Shown here one piece after another: positions 55,910 to 64,000 of a stretch of 64,000 nt of DNA. The notes below the pieces were generated by a model. It was given only the letters and a program-made list of their open reading frames with translations, was not told the DNA's origin and made no database searches. This stretch comes from Streptococcus salivarius. GTDB lineage: Bacteria > Bacillota > Bacilli > Lactobacillales > Streptococcaceae. Made by a program: the position numbers and the translations under genes. The stretch covers positions 1,746,501 through 1,810,500 of the forward strand of contig NZ_CP018187.1 of the NCBI RefSeq assembly GCF_009738225.1, given 5' to 3'. Positions within the stretch are counted from its first letter, which is position 1, and the number at the start of each line of letters is the position of its first letter.

Positions 55910-56773
55910 ATGCAAAAATTTGGAGAAATTTTTAAAAAATTTCGTGAATCAAGAGGGATACGATTAAAAGATGTCGCAAAAGCAGGTATTTCAACGTCTC
56001 AACTATCCCGTTTTGAAAAGGGACAAACAGATTTAACCGTTTCAAAGTTTATGTTGATCTTAGATGAAATCAATATGCCTATTGAGGAATTTATGTATGC
56101 CGTCCATGATTTTCATCGTGATGAACTGAATGAACTATTAGCAAAGATTCAGCTTTTTGTATCGACTCATAATATTAATGGATTAAAGAAACTACTTAAT
56201 TCCCAACTAAAATCAGAACCTAAACGAGAAAAGTTTCATCACATTAATACTATTTTATTAAAAATTCGTTTGCAGGATTTATCAGGAGAAAGTTATTATA
56301 CAAAGCAGGACTTAACCGATTTAACCGATTATCTATTTAGTGTTGAGTACTGGGGTTATTATGAATTATTGATTTTTGCAAATACCTTAGATGTGTTGAA
56401 CCATGAGACTCTTATGGTTTTGGCAAAGGAGATGTCTAGAAGGTCTGATTTTTACAAAGAGATTCCTAATAATCGACGCATGATATCAACCATGTTATTA
56501 AATGTTTATATTACATGCATAGAAAGAAAAGAACTCATTGATGCACTGTATTTTGAAAAACAATTAAACCAATGCTTTTTTATCGAGACTGAAATCTATG
56601 AACGATTGGTTTTTCAATATGCACAAAATTATTATCAATATAAAAAAGAAGGAAGCAATCAGTCTATAATCGAAATGAAGAAATGTGTTGATGCCATGAA
56701 ATTGGTAGGGAGCGAGAATATTGCAAAGACTTATGAAGCACATTTGAAAAAATTGATAGAGGAAAATAGTTAG
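55910..56773 (+). CDS. rgg: Rgg-family pheromone receptor
   Basis: 287 aa from the ATG at 55910 (CTGGAGG upstream; a start 99 nt earlier has none). Helix-turn-helix at 1-60 (IRLKDVAKAGISTSQLSRFEKG) and a long helical peptide-binding domain (about 70-285). The divergent shp gene makes the ligand, so this is a quorum-sensing pair. The MFS exporter follows at 111 nt and is the likely target (inference). Confidence 0.92.
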   Translation: MQKFGEIFKKFRESRGIRLKDVAKAGISTSQLSRFEKGQTDLTVSKFMLILDEINMPIEEFMYAVHDFHRDELNELLAKIQLFVSTHNINGLKKLLNSQLKSEPKREKFHHINTILLKIRLQDLSGESYYTKQDLTDLTDYLFSVEYWGYYELLIFANTLDVLNHETLMVLAKEMSRRSDFYKEIPNNRRMISTMLLNVYITCIERKELIDALYFEKQLNQCFFIETEIYERLVFQYAQNYYQYKKEGSNQSIIEMKKCVDAMKLVGSENIAKTYEAHLKKLIEENS

Positions 56774-56884
56774 AAAGCATATATGGGAAATTATTAAATA
56801 AGATTATTATTCTTGTAAAATTATTTTGTTTAAAAAATATGTGAATCCAATTTCCAGATTTGGTAACCAATATGGAGAAACGAT

Positions 56885-58063
56885 ATGTCTAAATCCTTTC
56901 TGAAATTACTTATCTCTCAGTTATTTGCTAACTTAGCTGACATTTTTCTTAGGGTATCTCTCATTGCAAATATCTACGTCATTACAAAATCCGTTATCGC
57001 AACCTCAATGGTTCCGATTCTAATCGGATTGTCAGCTTTCGTGGCAAGCCTTCTGGTGCCATTAGTAACTAAAAAACTAGCCTTAAATAGAGTGCTTTCA
57101 TTCACTCAATGTGGAAAGACTTTTTTATTAGCAATACTCCTTGTAATGCTCATTAAGGCTCAATTTGTTCCAGCCTTAGGAATGTATATCTTTGTTGTCG
57201 CTATTTCTATCTTAGATGGCTTTGCGTCGCCCGTATCTTTTGCCATGATTCCTAGATATGCCACAAATTTGGGAAAGGCAAATGCTGCCTTATCAATGAG
57301 TGGTGAGGGAGTACAATTGATTGGATGGGGACTGGGCGGTCTCTTATATACTTCGCTTGGTCTTTTTCCCACACTGTTGATAGTCTTACTCCTTTATCTC
57401 CTTTCCACTTTTGTGATGCTCTTTCTTCCTCAGGCCAAAATAGAGCAGTTAGAAGCGGAGACAAATCTTGATACTCTAGTAAAGGGATGGAAGTTAGTTG
57501 CAAAAAATCCTAAATTAAAGTTATTTGTTCAAGCAAATTTATTAGAGGACTTCTCAAATACAATCTGGGTATCGTCTGTAATCCTTGTTTTTGTAACCGA
57601 GGTATTAAAACAAACTGAAAGTTACTGGGGCTACTCAAATACAGCCTATTCCCTTGGTATCATTTTAGGTGGAATAATTGTCTACAAACTATCCGAAAAT
57701 TTTTTAGCGCATAAGTGGAAAAGTATTCTCTTTTCACTCTTAGCAATGGCGACCATCACAGCCAGTATCCTCTTTTTCTCAAATACACAAACATTTTTAA
57801 TTTTCTCAAGTTTAATCGGCTTCTTTTCTCAGTTAAAAGAAGTACCTGAAAGTGTCTTTCTTCAGGAAACTGTCGATGAAAATCAGTTAGTACATGTTTA
57901 TTCTGTATTTGAAGTCATTTCAACCCTTGCTTTTTCAGTTTTCGTCTTTCTGATGAGTTCTATTACTGAAAAATTTGGAATTACAACAAGTTTCTGGCTA
58001 TCAACAATTTGCATACTTTTAGAAGCTAGCTTGATTTATCATATTCGTGATTATCTAAAGTAA
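56885..58063 (+). CDS. MFS-family exporter
   Basis: 392 aa with about twelve membrane segments. N-terminal LISQLFANLADIFLRVSLIANI and the sequence LDGFASPVSFAMIPRYATNLGKANAALSMS (in part) fit macrolide/drug-efflux MFS proteins of Firmicutes. ATGGAGAAACGAT precedes the ATG. Its last 76 residues are duplicated at 54405-54655. In other SHP/Rgg systems the target is often an exporter or RiPP cluster; no precursor peptide was found here. Confidence 0.87.
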   Translation: MSKSFLKLLISQLFANLADIFLRVSLIANIYVITKSVIATSMVPILIGLSAFVASLLVPLVTKKLALNRVLSFTQCGKTFLLAILLVMLIKAQFVPALGMYIFVVAISILDGFASPVSFAMIPRYATNLGKANAALSMSGEGVQLIGWGLGGLLYTSLGLFPTLLIVLLLYLLSTFVMLFLPQAKIEQLEAETNLDTLVKGWKLVAKNPKLKLFVQANLLEDFSNTIWVSSVILVFVTEVLKQTESYWGYSNTAYSLGIILGGIIVYKLSENFLAHKWKSILFSLLAMATITASILFFSNTQTFLIFSSLIGFFSQLKEVPESVFLQETVDENQLVHVYSVFEVISTLAFSVFVFLMSSITEKFGITTSFWLSTICILLEASLIYHIRDYLK

Positions 58064-58104
58064 TTAATCATAGGTATACTTGATAACTATTAGGTTTATA
58101 AAAA

Positions 58105-58302
58105 ATATAGGACTATCTGATTAGATAGTCCTATATTTTGTGTTGTTTTAGAGATGTGACGTAGATATCATTATTAAGATATTACGACACGAAGTCAGAC
58201 GAATCGATATTATTCGCCTGACGTAGTTAGTGAGACGGCTAGCTAGCCACAAGATAGGGACTAGCGTAAAAAGATGAACGATTTACATAAACTATACATA
58301 GC
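58105..58302. repeat. Palindromic intergenic repeat, copy B
   Basis: About 197 nt matching copy A throughout, placed just after the MFS gene. It includes the MFS terminator-like stem and the GTCAGACGAAT palindrome. Divergence from copy A is a few percent. Confidence 0.8.
58106..58139 (+). terminator. Terminator of the MFS exporter gene
   Basis: ATATAGGACTATCT / AGATAGTCCTATAT around GATT, 14 perfect pairs, followed by TTTTG. Confidence 0.7.
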
Positions 58303-58383
58303 ATTACGACATGAGAAAACGGAAACGATTATTTTCCGTTTTGAGTTAGTAAGGGACTTAGCCACGGTCTCATAGTATGTAGT

Positions 58384-58529
58384 GTAGATATCATTATTAA
58401 GATTTTACGACACGAAGTCAGACGAATCGATATTATTCGTCTGACGTAGTTAGTGAGACGGCTAGCTAGACACAAGATAGGGGCTAGCGTCAAAAGATGA
58501 ACGATTTAAAATCGTCATCTTTTGTGCCG
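58384..58529. repeat. Palindromic intergenic repeat, copy C
   Basis: About 145 nt matching the 3' part of copies A and B, next to prfC. The palindrome GTCAGACGAAT / ATTCGTCTGAC is perfect here. Between B and C (58303-58383) another hairpin, GAGAAAACGGAAA / TTTCCGTTTTGAG, is followed by a related TTAGTAAGGGACTTAGCC segment, a more diverged unit. Confidence 0.75.
58492..58523 (-). terminator. Terminator of prfC
   Basis: AAAAGATGACGAT / ATCGTTCATCTTTT on the minus strand with a short T tail, directly after the prfC stop; it is part of repeat copy C. Confidence 0.75.
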
Positions 58530-58531
58530 TA

Positions 58532-60076
58532 TTACATCTTCTCTTCCAATGTTACATCTGGATATTTATCCGCAAACCAACGGAGGGCAAAGTCATTTTC
58601 AAAGAGGAAGACTGGTTGGTCAAAGCGGTCTTTAGCCAAGATATTTCGGCTTGATGACATGCGTTCATCAAGGTCCTCAGGTTGGATCCAACGCACCGTC
58701 TTTTTACCCATTGGTGTCATAACAACTTCGGCATTGTACTCATTTTCCATACGATGTTTGAAGACTTCAAACTGAAGTTGACCAACAGCACCAAGCATGT
58801 ATTCGCCTGTTTGGTAGTTGGTGTAGAGCTGGATAGCTCCTTCTTGCACCAATTGTTCGATTCCTTTGTGGAAGGACTTCTGTTTCATGACGTTTTTAGC
58901 AGAAACTTTCATGAACAACTCTGGCGTAAAGGTTGGCAGTGGCTCAAATTCAAATTTGTTTTTACCTACAGTAAGGGTATCACCAACCTGATAAGTTCCT
59001 GTATCGTAAACCCCTATAATGTCTCCTGCCACGGCATTTTCGACATTTTCACGAGATTCAGCCATAAACTGAGTGACGTTAGAGAGCTTAGCTCCTTTAC
59101 CTGTACGTGTTAGGTTAACACTCATACCACGCTCGAATTCACCAGACACGATACGAACGAAGGCAATACGGTCACGGTGACGTGGGTCCATGTTGGCTTG
59201 GATTTTGAAAACAAAACCAGAGAAATCCTTGTTAAGAGGATCAATCTCATCACCATCAACTGTCTTGTGGCCATGTGGTTCTGGCGCAAATTTGAGGAAG
59301 GTATCGAGGAAGGTTTGAACCCCAAAGTTAGTGAGGGCAGAACCGAAGAAGACTGGTGTCAATTCACCAGCTAAAATAGCTTCTTCAGAGAATTCATTAC
59401 CCGCTTCTGTCAAGAGTTCGATATCTTCTTTAGCTTGCTCATAGAATGGGTTGTTGGCAAAAAGAGTATCACCATCTTCAATCTTGGCAAAGCGCTCGTC
59501 ACCCTTGTAAAGCTCCAAGCGTTCGTTATAGAGGTCGTAAAGTCCTTCGAAGGCCTTACCCATACCGATAGGCCAGTTCATTGGGTAGCTGGCAATACCA
59601 AGCACTTCTTCCAACTCTTCCAAGAGGTCGAGTGGCTCACGTCCATCACGGTCCAATTTGTTCATGAAGGTGAAGACAGGAATACCACGGTGTTTGACAA
59701 CTTCGAAAAGTTTTTTGGTTTGGGCCTCGATACCTTTGGCTGAGTCAACGACCATGACGGCAGCGTCGACCGCCATAAGAGTACGGTAAGTATCTTCTGA
59801 GAAGTCCTCGTGCCCTGGGGTATCAAGGATATTGACACGTTTGCCGGCGTAGTCAAACTGCATCACAGATGAGGTTACTGAGATACCACGTTGTTTCTCA
59901 ATATCCATCCAGTCTGACTTAGCGAAGTTTCCGGTTTTCTTACCTTTTACGGTACCAGCTTCACGGATTTCACCCCCAAAGTAAAGCAATTGTTCAGTGA
60001 TTGTTGTTTTACCAGCATCGGGGTGAGAGATGATGGCAAAAGTACGGCGTTTTTTGATTTCGTCTTGGATACTCAT
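58532..60076 (-). CDS. prfC: Peptide chain release factor 3
   Basis: 514 aa. GTPase motifs: P-loop [10 protein letters not shown]2/G3 region [16 protein letters not shown], and the RF3-specific [20 protein letters not shown]. It recycles RF1/RF2 from the ribosome after termination. Its start has weak AAGAAAG. A clean promoter ~230 nt upstream leaves a long leader. Confidence 0.95.
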   Translation of the reverse strand: MSIQDEIKKRRTFAIISHPDAGKTTITEQLLYFGGEIREAGTVKGKKTGNFAKSDWMDIEKQRGISVTSSVMQFDYAGKRVNILDTPGHEDFSEDTYRTLMAVDAAVMVVDSAKGIEAQTKKLFEVVKHRGIPVFTFMNKLDRDGREPLDLLEELEEVLGIASYPMNWPIGMGKAFEGLYDLYNERLELYKGDERFAKIEDGDTLFANNPFYEQAKEDIELLTEAGNEFSEEAILAGELTPVFFGSALTNFGVQTFLDTFLKFAPEPHGHKTVDGDEIDPLNKDFSGFVFKIQANMDPRHRDRIAFVRIVSGEFERGMSVNLTRTGKGAKLSNVTQFMAESRENVENAVAGDIIGVYDTGTYQVGDTLTVGKNKFEFEPLPTFTPELFMKVSAKNVMKQKSFHKGIEQLVQEGAIQLYTNYQTGEYMLGAVGQLQFEVFKHRMENEYNAEVVMTPMGKKTVRWIQPEDLDERMSSSRNILAKDRFDQPVFLFENDFALRWFADKYPDVTLEEKM

Positions 60077-60312
60077 AGTTTTCTTTCTTCTTTAAAAATA
60101 ATCTTTTTGATACTTTTCCTTAGCGGTATCAAACGTCAATAGCTTCCCTGGGAATTGTAAAACTTCCATGCTCAATAGGAACTGACAGTCATAGTTTTTT
60201 ACCAGATTGAAAAGTAAGATAGTTGTAGCGCTTCTTTCAGAAAATCTCTGGCTTTTAAAAGCTACATTTGTTGTCGAGGCTTGCGATAATTCTCGCAGGC
60301 ACAGCTCTTTTA

Positions 60313-60341
60313 TTATATCCAAATTACAGTGTGAAAGCAAT
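60313..60341 (-). promoter_or_regulatory. Sigma-A promoter of prfC
   Basis: TTGCTT (60336-60341) and TATAAT (60313-60318) on the minus strand, 17 nt apart. It predicts a ~230-nt untranslated leader (about 60077-60306) before prfC; no riboswitch family is recognised in it. Confidence 0.65.
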
Positions 60342-60382
60342 TCTGAAAGCGTTTTGTGTTAGAATAAAACAAATAAAATGAA

Positions 60383-60415
60383 AAAACACGCTATCAACTT
60401 TCTGATAGCGTGTTT
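60383..60415 (-). terminator. Terminator of the TIGR02206-type gene
   Basis: AAACACGCTATCA / TGATAGCGTGTTT, 13 pairs, with a U-run on the minus strand, directly after the stop at 60426. Confidence 0.85.
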
Positions 60416-60425
60416 CTTCATTTAT

Positions 60426-61091
60426 TTAATATTTGTCTTCAAAACGCTCCAGACCTTTTTTCATGATTACCATGAGAATAATCACAGCTCCTGAAACAGC
60501 AAGGTATTTGACAACTAAGGGAGTTCCCATAATAAATGGTGTGTGTTTAAGCATGCCATAGTTTCCACCGATGGTCTGATTAACTATTACCAAAGCTAGA
60601 TTTAGTAATAAGGTAGCCACCACAATCAGCCGCTTGCTGATGGGATGAGTTTTATAACTATTAAAAATGACATTGAGGCTATTGACCAGTAGGGCATAGT
60701 GACCAATTAGGAAAGAAAAGCCTGTGATATGTGGAAACTCATAGGGATCAAATACTGGATAAATCAATGCACAGTAAGTTCCGACAACTCCCATAATAGC
60801 GAAATAGCTCTTTATTCTACTATTTTTCAGGAGGAGAACAGCAAACATGGCCATGCGGCAATGGTAAAGGGGCAGACTAATGTAAAGTGGAAAGCCCTGC
60901 CAGAGGTACCAGGTATAAAGGGCAAAGAGTTGAATGGCTTGGAAAGTGAGAAAGGTCCAACGCCATATCTTATTCTTATACCAACGCCAACTCAAGTAAC
61001 TCAAAAGTACCATCGCCAAAAGCATAAGCAAATAATAGGGCAAAGGTATCTGGGGTGGATGAGTTTGGGTGGTTGTCAAAAAATCCTTCAT
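60426..61091 (-). CDS. TIGR02206-type integral membrane protein
   Basis: 221 aa with about six or seven membrane segments. The pattern with ISLPLYHCRMAMF near residue 75 and GHYALLVNSLNVIF near 135 fits the TIGR02206/YwaF family of unknown function. AGGAGAAGAG precedes the ATG. Between murF and prfC, each with its own terminator. Confidence 0.78.
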   Translation of the reverse strand: MKDFLTTTQTHPPQIPLPYYLLMLLAMVLLSYLSWRWYKNKIWRWTFLTFQAIQLFALYTWYLWQGFPLYISLPLYHCRMAMFAVLLLKNSRIKSYFAIMGVVGTYCALIYPVFDPYEFPHITGFSFLIGHYALLVNSLNVIFNSYKTHPISKRLIVVATLLLNLALVIVNQTIGGNYGMLKHTPFIMGTPLVVKYLAVSGAVIILMVIMKKGLERFEDKY

Positions 61092-61148
61092 TCTCTTCTC
61101 CTGCTGAAATTACTATGCCTGCTATTATATCAAATTTCAGGGTAAAGC

Positions 61149-61177
61149 AAAAACCTGCTTTAGAGAGCAGGTTAGAA
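61149..61177 (-). terminator. Terminator of murF
   Basis: ACCTGCT / AGCAGGT around a short loop, with a U-run on the minus strand, just past the murF stop. Confidence 0.75.
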
Positions 61178-61180
61178 AAC

Positions 61181-62554
61181 TTAATTCTTAGCTTGTAATT
61201 CTTCCACGACCTTGGCTAGGTTCATAGAGTTAGAGCCCTTGAGCAAGATTTGATCGTGCTCACCTAGGCTTTCTTTGATTTGTTTGACCATAGCGTCAAA
61301 TTGGTCTTCGTCAGCTGTTTTCTTGAAATAATAAACATGACCAAGAGGGAACATTTGGCTAGCAAGTTGCGACAATTCTGCAATATCCTCACCGTAGAAA
61401 ATCACCGTATCAATAGCATCTGGTGTCAGACTTAGTATCATCTGCGTGTGAAGTTGCACAGACTGTTCACCGAGTTCTTTCATATCAGCTAGGACAGCAA
61501 TTTTCTTGCCTCCTTCATTTTTAGGAATGGCTGAGAAGGTCTCCAAAATGAGCTTCATGGCTGTTGGATTGGCATTGTAAACGTCTGAAAGGATATCGGC
61601 ACCGTTGGCTGCTTTTTTCCATTCGGTACGGTTTTTTGTAAGCTGCAAGTTAGCAAGAGCTGAGAGGATATTTTCCTCAGTTACACCCAAGTGTTTTGCG
61701 ACATAAGCAGCAACCATGGCATTTGTGGCATTATATTTTCCAGTGACTGGCAAGGTAACTTGTCCGTCTAGGAAGTTGGTTGAAAAGGTGAGATGGTCCT
61801 TGAATTCTGTCAACTCAGAGACTGTAAGCTCCGCGCCATCCCCAAAGCGTACCACTTCAAGATTGCTTGGCAAGAAAGGATCTACGATAGGATCACTTGG
61901 CACAAGCAAGAGGCTACCATCAGGCATACCGTCTTGCATTTGCATTTTACCTTGGGCAATCTTGTCACGGCTACCGAAGAATTCCAAATGAGCCTCTCCG
62001 ATTAAGGTAACAACGGCTGTTTTTGGCTTAGCCAAGGTTGACAAGAGGTGAATGTCTCCCATGTGGTCTTGCCCCATCTCAAGGACGATTTTCTCCGTAT
62101 CATCAGGCATGTGGAGGGCTGTATAAGGAAGACCAATCTCATTGTTGTAATTGCCTTGGGTTTTGTAAGTACGATAGGTTGTTGCCAAGATATCATGAAT
62201 CATGTCCTTGGTTGTTGTCTTACCATTAGAACCAGTCACAGCAATAACATCAACCTCAGTCTTTTCAAGATAGTAGGCAGCTAGCTTTTGGAATGCTTCA
62301 AGAGCGTCATCAACTAGGATGTGGACTTGATCAGCTGGTAATTCTTTTTCTGTGAAAGTCGCTAGAGCACCATTGTCAAAGGCTGTTTGGATAAAATCAT
62401 GCCCGTCACGCGCACCTTTTAGTGGCAAAAAGAGGTCGCCCGCTGTAATCTTACGGCTATCAAACTCAATCTGGTTAATGGCAACATCTTCATAGGCTGT
62501 GACATCATTTTTAGCGCCAACAACCTTGGCAATTTCATGGAGTGTCAGTTTCAT
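61181..62554 (-). CDS. murF: UDP-N-acetylmuramoyl-tripeptide--D-alanyl-D-alanine ligase
   Basis: 457 aa from the ATG at 62554 (AGAGGATTTTAAG upstream); the longer frame upstream lacks a ribosome site. Mur ligase P-loop VTGSNGKTTTKDM, GQDHMGDI-type middle-domain motif and the C-terminal domain VYNANPTAMK. It adds D-Ala-D-Ala to the peptidoglycan precursor. The usual neighbour ddl is not in the window. Confidence 0.94.
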   Translation of the reverse strand: MKLTLHEIAKVVGAKNDVTAYEDVAINQIEFDSRKITAGDLFLPLKGARDGHDFIQTAFDNGALATFTEKELPADQVHILVDDALEAFQKLAAYYLEKTEVDVIAVTGSNGKTTTKDMIHDILATTYRTYKTQGNYNNEIGLPYTALHMPDDTEKIVLEMGQDHMGDIHLLSTLAKPKTAVVTLIGEAHLEFFGSRDKIAQGKMQMQDGMPDGSLLLVPSDPIVDPFLPSNLEVVRFGDGAELTVSELTEFKDHLTFSTNFLDGQVTLPVTGKYNATNAMVAAYVAKHLGVTEENILSALANLQLTKNRTEWKKAANGADILSDVYNANPTAMKLILETFSAIPKNEGGKKIAVLADMKELGEQSVQLHTQMILSLTPDAIDTVIFYGEDIAELSQLASQMFPLGHVYYFKKTADEDQFDAMVKQIKESLGEHDQILLKGSNSMNLAKVVEELQAKN

Positions 62555-62696
62555 CTTAAAATCCTCTGTTTTATTTTTACAAGTCTGGCAAGAAATAAGA
62601 TTTTCTTGCCTGCAATCACTTCCAATTATATCACAAATCAGGCTAGCTTTTGCTTGGAAGACGAATTTGTTACAATGGTTGATGAAAGGATTAGGC

Positions 62697-63392
62697 ATGA
62701 CAAAGAAAAAATTAGTCAATCTCTCTAAGGGAGAGGAAAATATAAATAGCGACTGTCAAAGTATCGAAGAACCTAAAGGGTGGCGCTTTAATTGGAGAAA
62801 GTTCATCATACTAGAACCAACAGCTGAATTGATTATTTTAGTGCTGATTGCACTGCTATGGGGTGGCTTTTATTACTACAAGCACTATACGGTCAATGAA
62901 GATAACATTTATGGTCTCTGGCAGTCTGATCATCATAAGTTAGCGATTTCCTATAAGCATATTCGGAAACGAGGAAATATCGACTGGCAAGTCGTACAGG
63001 ATGGTAAGTATATTATCTATGCTGCTAGAACTCGCCCAGTCAAACGGCTTAATGACGGAACTCTTCACATGGAGCTCTACACTGTGGAAGGCTACCTGAC
63101 AGACCTACCCACCAAGGACGGCTTCAGCTATATGGATTTCTATCTTCGCAAAAACAATTATCTTACCTATGATGGCGAGTCCTACAAGCGTATCAATTCT
63201 GGAAACAAGTCCATCACTTGGAAAGATGGTTCCACCAGCCCTTATGGTGAACGGAAAACAACTATAGATGAGGTTTTTGAAGCCCTCTATTTGATACTTA
63301 TGGGGATTTGCTCAGTTCTTATCATTATAGAGGCTCGGCAAAAGAGGAGAGAAAAACTAAGTGAGACACCAATCAAAAAGAAAATACGCTGA
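62697..63392 (+). CDS. Two-helix membrane protein, paralogue 1 (unknown function)
   Basis: 231 aa from the ATG at 62697 (GAAAGGA upstream, TACAAT -10 further up). One membrane helix (about 43-60), an outside domain (about 65-195) starting DNIYGLWQSDHHKLAISY and ending ITWKDGSTSPYGER, and a second helix (about 200-220) with a basic tail. The next gene encodes a close paralogue. The outside domain is of unknown function, with a lipocalin-like GLWQS start. Confidence 0.8.
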   Translation: MTKKKLVNLSKGEENINSDCQSIEEPKGWRFNWRKFIILEPTAELIILVLIALLWGGFYYYKHYTVNEDNIYGLWQSDHHKLAISYKHIRKRGNIDWQVVQDGKYIIYAARTRPVKRLNDGTLHMELYTVEGYLTDLPTKDGFSYMDFYLRKNNYLTYDGESYKRINSGNKSITWKDGSTSPYGERKTTIDEVFEALYLILMGICSVLIIIEARQKRREKLSETPIKKKIR

Positions 63393-64000
63393 CCGAAAGA
63401 AACTCAACCGAAAATATCATTCACAAAAAGCATATCGAAAAGAACAAAAACGTAAAACGGGATGGCGAGCACGCTGGGATAAATTTACAGACCGTCTAGT
63501 CAATGTGTTTATGATATGTTTCCTACTCATGATACCGATTTTCATCGTCCATATGATTTTCTTTGACGATGGGGTTTATAAAGATGGTATCTACGGTCTG
63601 TGGCAATCTGAAAATCATCAGCTTGCCATATCCTACGAAAGAGGGCGCAAAGGAAGTAAGCGTGATTGGGATATTGTTCAAGATGGAAATGTCCTCATTA
63701 AAAATGCACGCATCGATGATATTAAACGCTTCGAGGATGGTACCCTCTACATTGAAGTTTACGCTGAGGAACGCCTGCTTTCAGACCTCCCCGCTAAAAA
63801 CGGCCTTAACTATTTGAATATGTACGTTCGTAAAGACAATTACCTGACCTATAATGGTGAATCTTACAAACTGATTGATGATGAAAACAAGAGCATTACC
63901 TGGAAAGATGGTTCAAAATCCCCTTACGGTCAACGAATAACCTTGTTTGATCGTCTGGAACCTTATATCGTATTTGGAATGTTTGGAAGCTTGCTTATAT
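63361..64000 (+). CDS. Two-helix membrane protein, paralogue 2 (cut by window end)
   Basis: At least 213 aa from a GTG at 63361 with AGGAGAG 9 nt upstream; not closed by a stop before the window ends. A very basic N-terminus (RKYADRKKLNRKYHSQK) and a membrane helix (about 50-66) precede an outside domain matching paralogue 1 (GIYGLWQSENHQLAISYERG, then ITWKDGSKSPYGQR). It overlaps paralogue 1 by 32 nt, implying coupled translation after a tandem duplication. Confidence 0.8.
   Translation, partial: MRHQSKRKYADRKKLNRKYHSQKAYRKEQKRKTGWRARWDKFTDRLVNVFMICFLLMIPIFIVHMIFFDDGVYKDGIYGLWQSENHQLAISYERGRKGSKRDWDIVQDGNVLIKNARIDDIKRFEDGTLYIEVYAEERLLSDLPAKNGLNYLNMYVRKDNYLTYNGESYKLIDDENKSITWKDGSKSPYGQRITLFDRLEPYIVFGMFGSLLI

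Noticed and set aside
60092..60340. 82-codon frame upstream of prfC, starting at TTG
   Set aside because: Its TTG start lies inside the -35/-10 region of a strong prfC promoter, so the transcript would not include it; no ribosome site. It was treated as leader sequence. An internal ATG frame of ~27 codons is possible but unsupported.

Overview
The window is chromosomal DNA from a low-GC Gram-positive coccus, very probably the Streptococcus salivarius group (S. salivarius, vestibularis or thermophilus). This rests on a streptococcal gene order (folC-folE-folP-folB-folK-murB-potABCD, with inserts; comEA-comEC; murA), a ComX cin-box before comEA, Rgg regulators with an SHP pheromone, and protein content. 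It is inferred from gene content without any database search. No rRNA, tRNA or CRISPR array was seen.

Layout. 0-4.3 kb: GNAT enzyme, serC, a ROK sugar kinase, gloA and an SPFH protein. 4.3-17.3 kb: a long minus-strand block with polyamine uptake (potABCD), murB, the folate pathway, rpsP and khpA. Two genes interrupt the folate block: a KimA-like permease, and a plus-strand cytoplasmic alpha-amylase with a LacI/MalR-type operator. 17.4-25.2 kb: two envelope proteins sharing an N-terminal motif. Between them lie an AgrC/FasC-type kinase and a LytTR response regulator, a divergent secreted matrixin-like metalloprotease, and two tandem copies of a ~195-nt structured small RNA, each behind a LytTR-type direct repeat. 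This resembles the fas/FasX plan of pyogenic streptococci, but with a duplicated RNA. 25-50 kb: mostly housekeeping genes (LLM oxidoreductase, exoA, QueT-family transporters, WYL regulator, dagK, ligA, map, SpxR-like regulator, murA, comEA-comEC, plsC, pgdA, trmN6, cshA, corA) with several membrane proteins of unknown function. 50.2-51.1 kb: TPP riboswitch and thiT. 51.1-58.5 kb: an accessory island with one Rgg regulator divergent from an MFS remnant plus an ABC exporter, a second MFS tail duplicated from a gene 3.4 kb away, an IS200-type element, and an intact shp/rgg pair with an MFS exporter. Three copies of a palindromic intergenic repeat lie here. 58.5-64 kb: prfC, a TIGR02206-type membrane protein, murF and two tandem paralogous membrane proteins, the second cut by the window end.

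How it works together. Much of the regulatory content is cell-cell signalling or envelope control: one two-component system with probable RNA outputs, two Rgg loci (one with its peptide gene, which is shorter than most ORF cut-offs), and the competence late operon. Four genes (ligA, a GNAT gene, pgdA, trmN6) have a -10 hexamer 6-7 nt before their ATG and no Shine-Dalgarno, so they look like leaderless transcripts.
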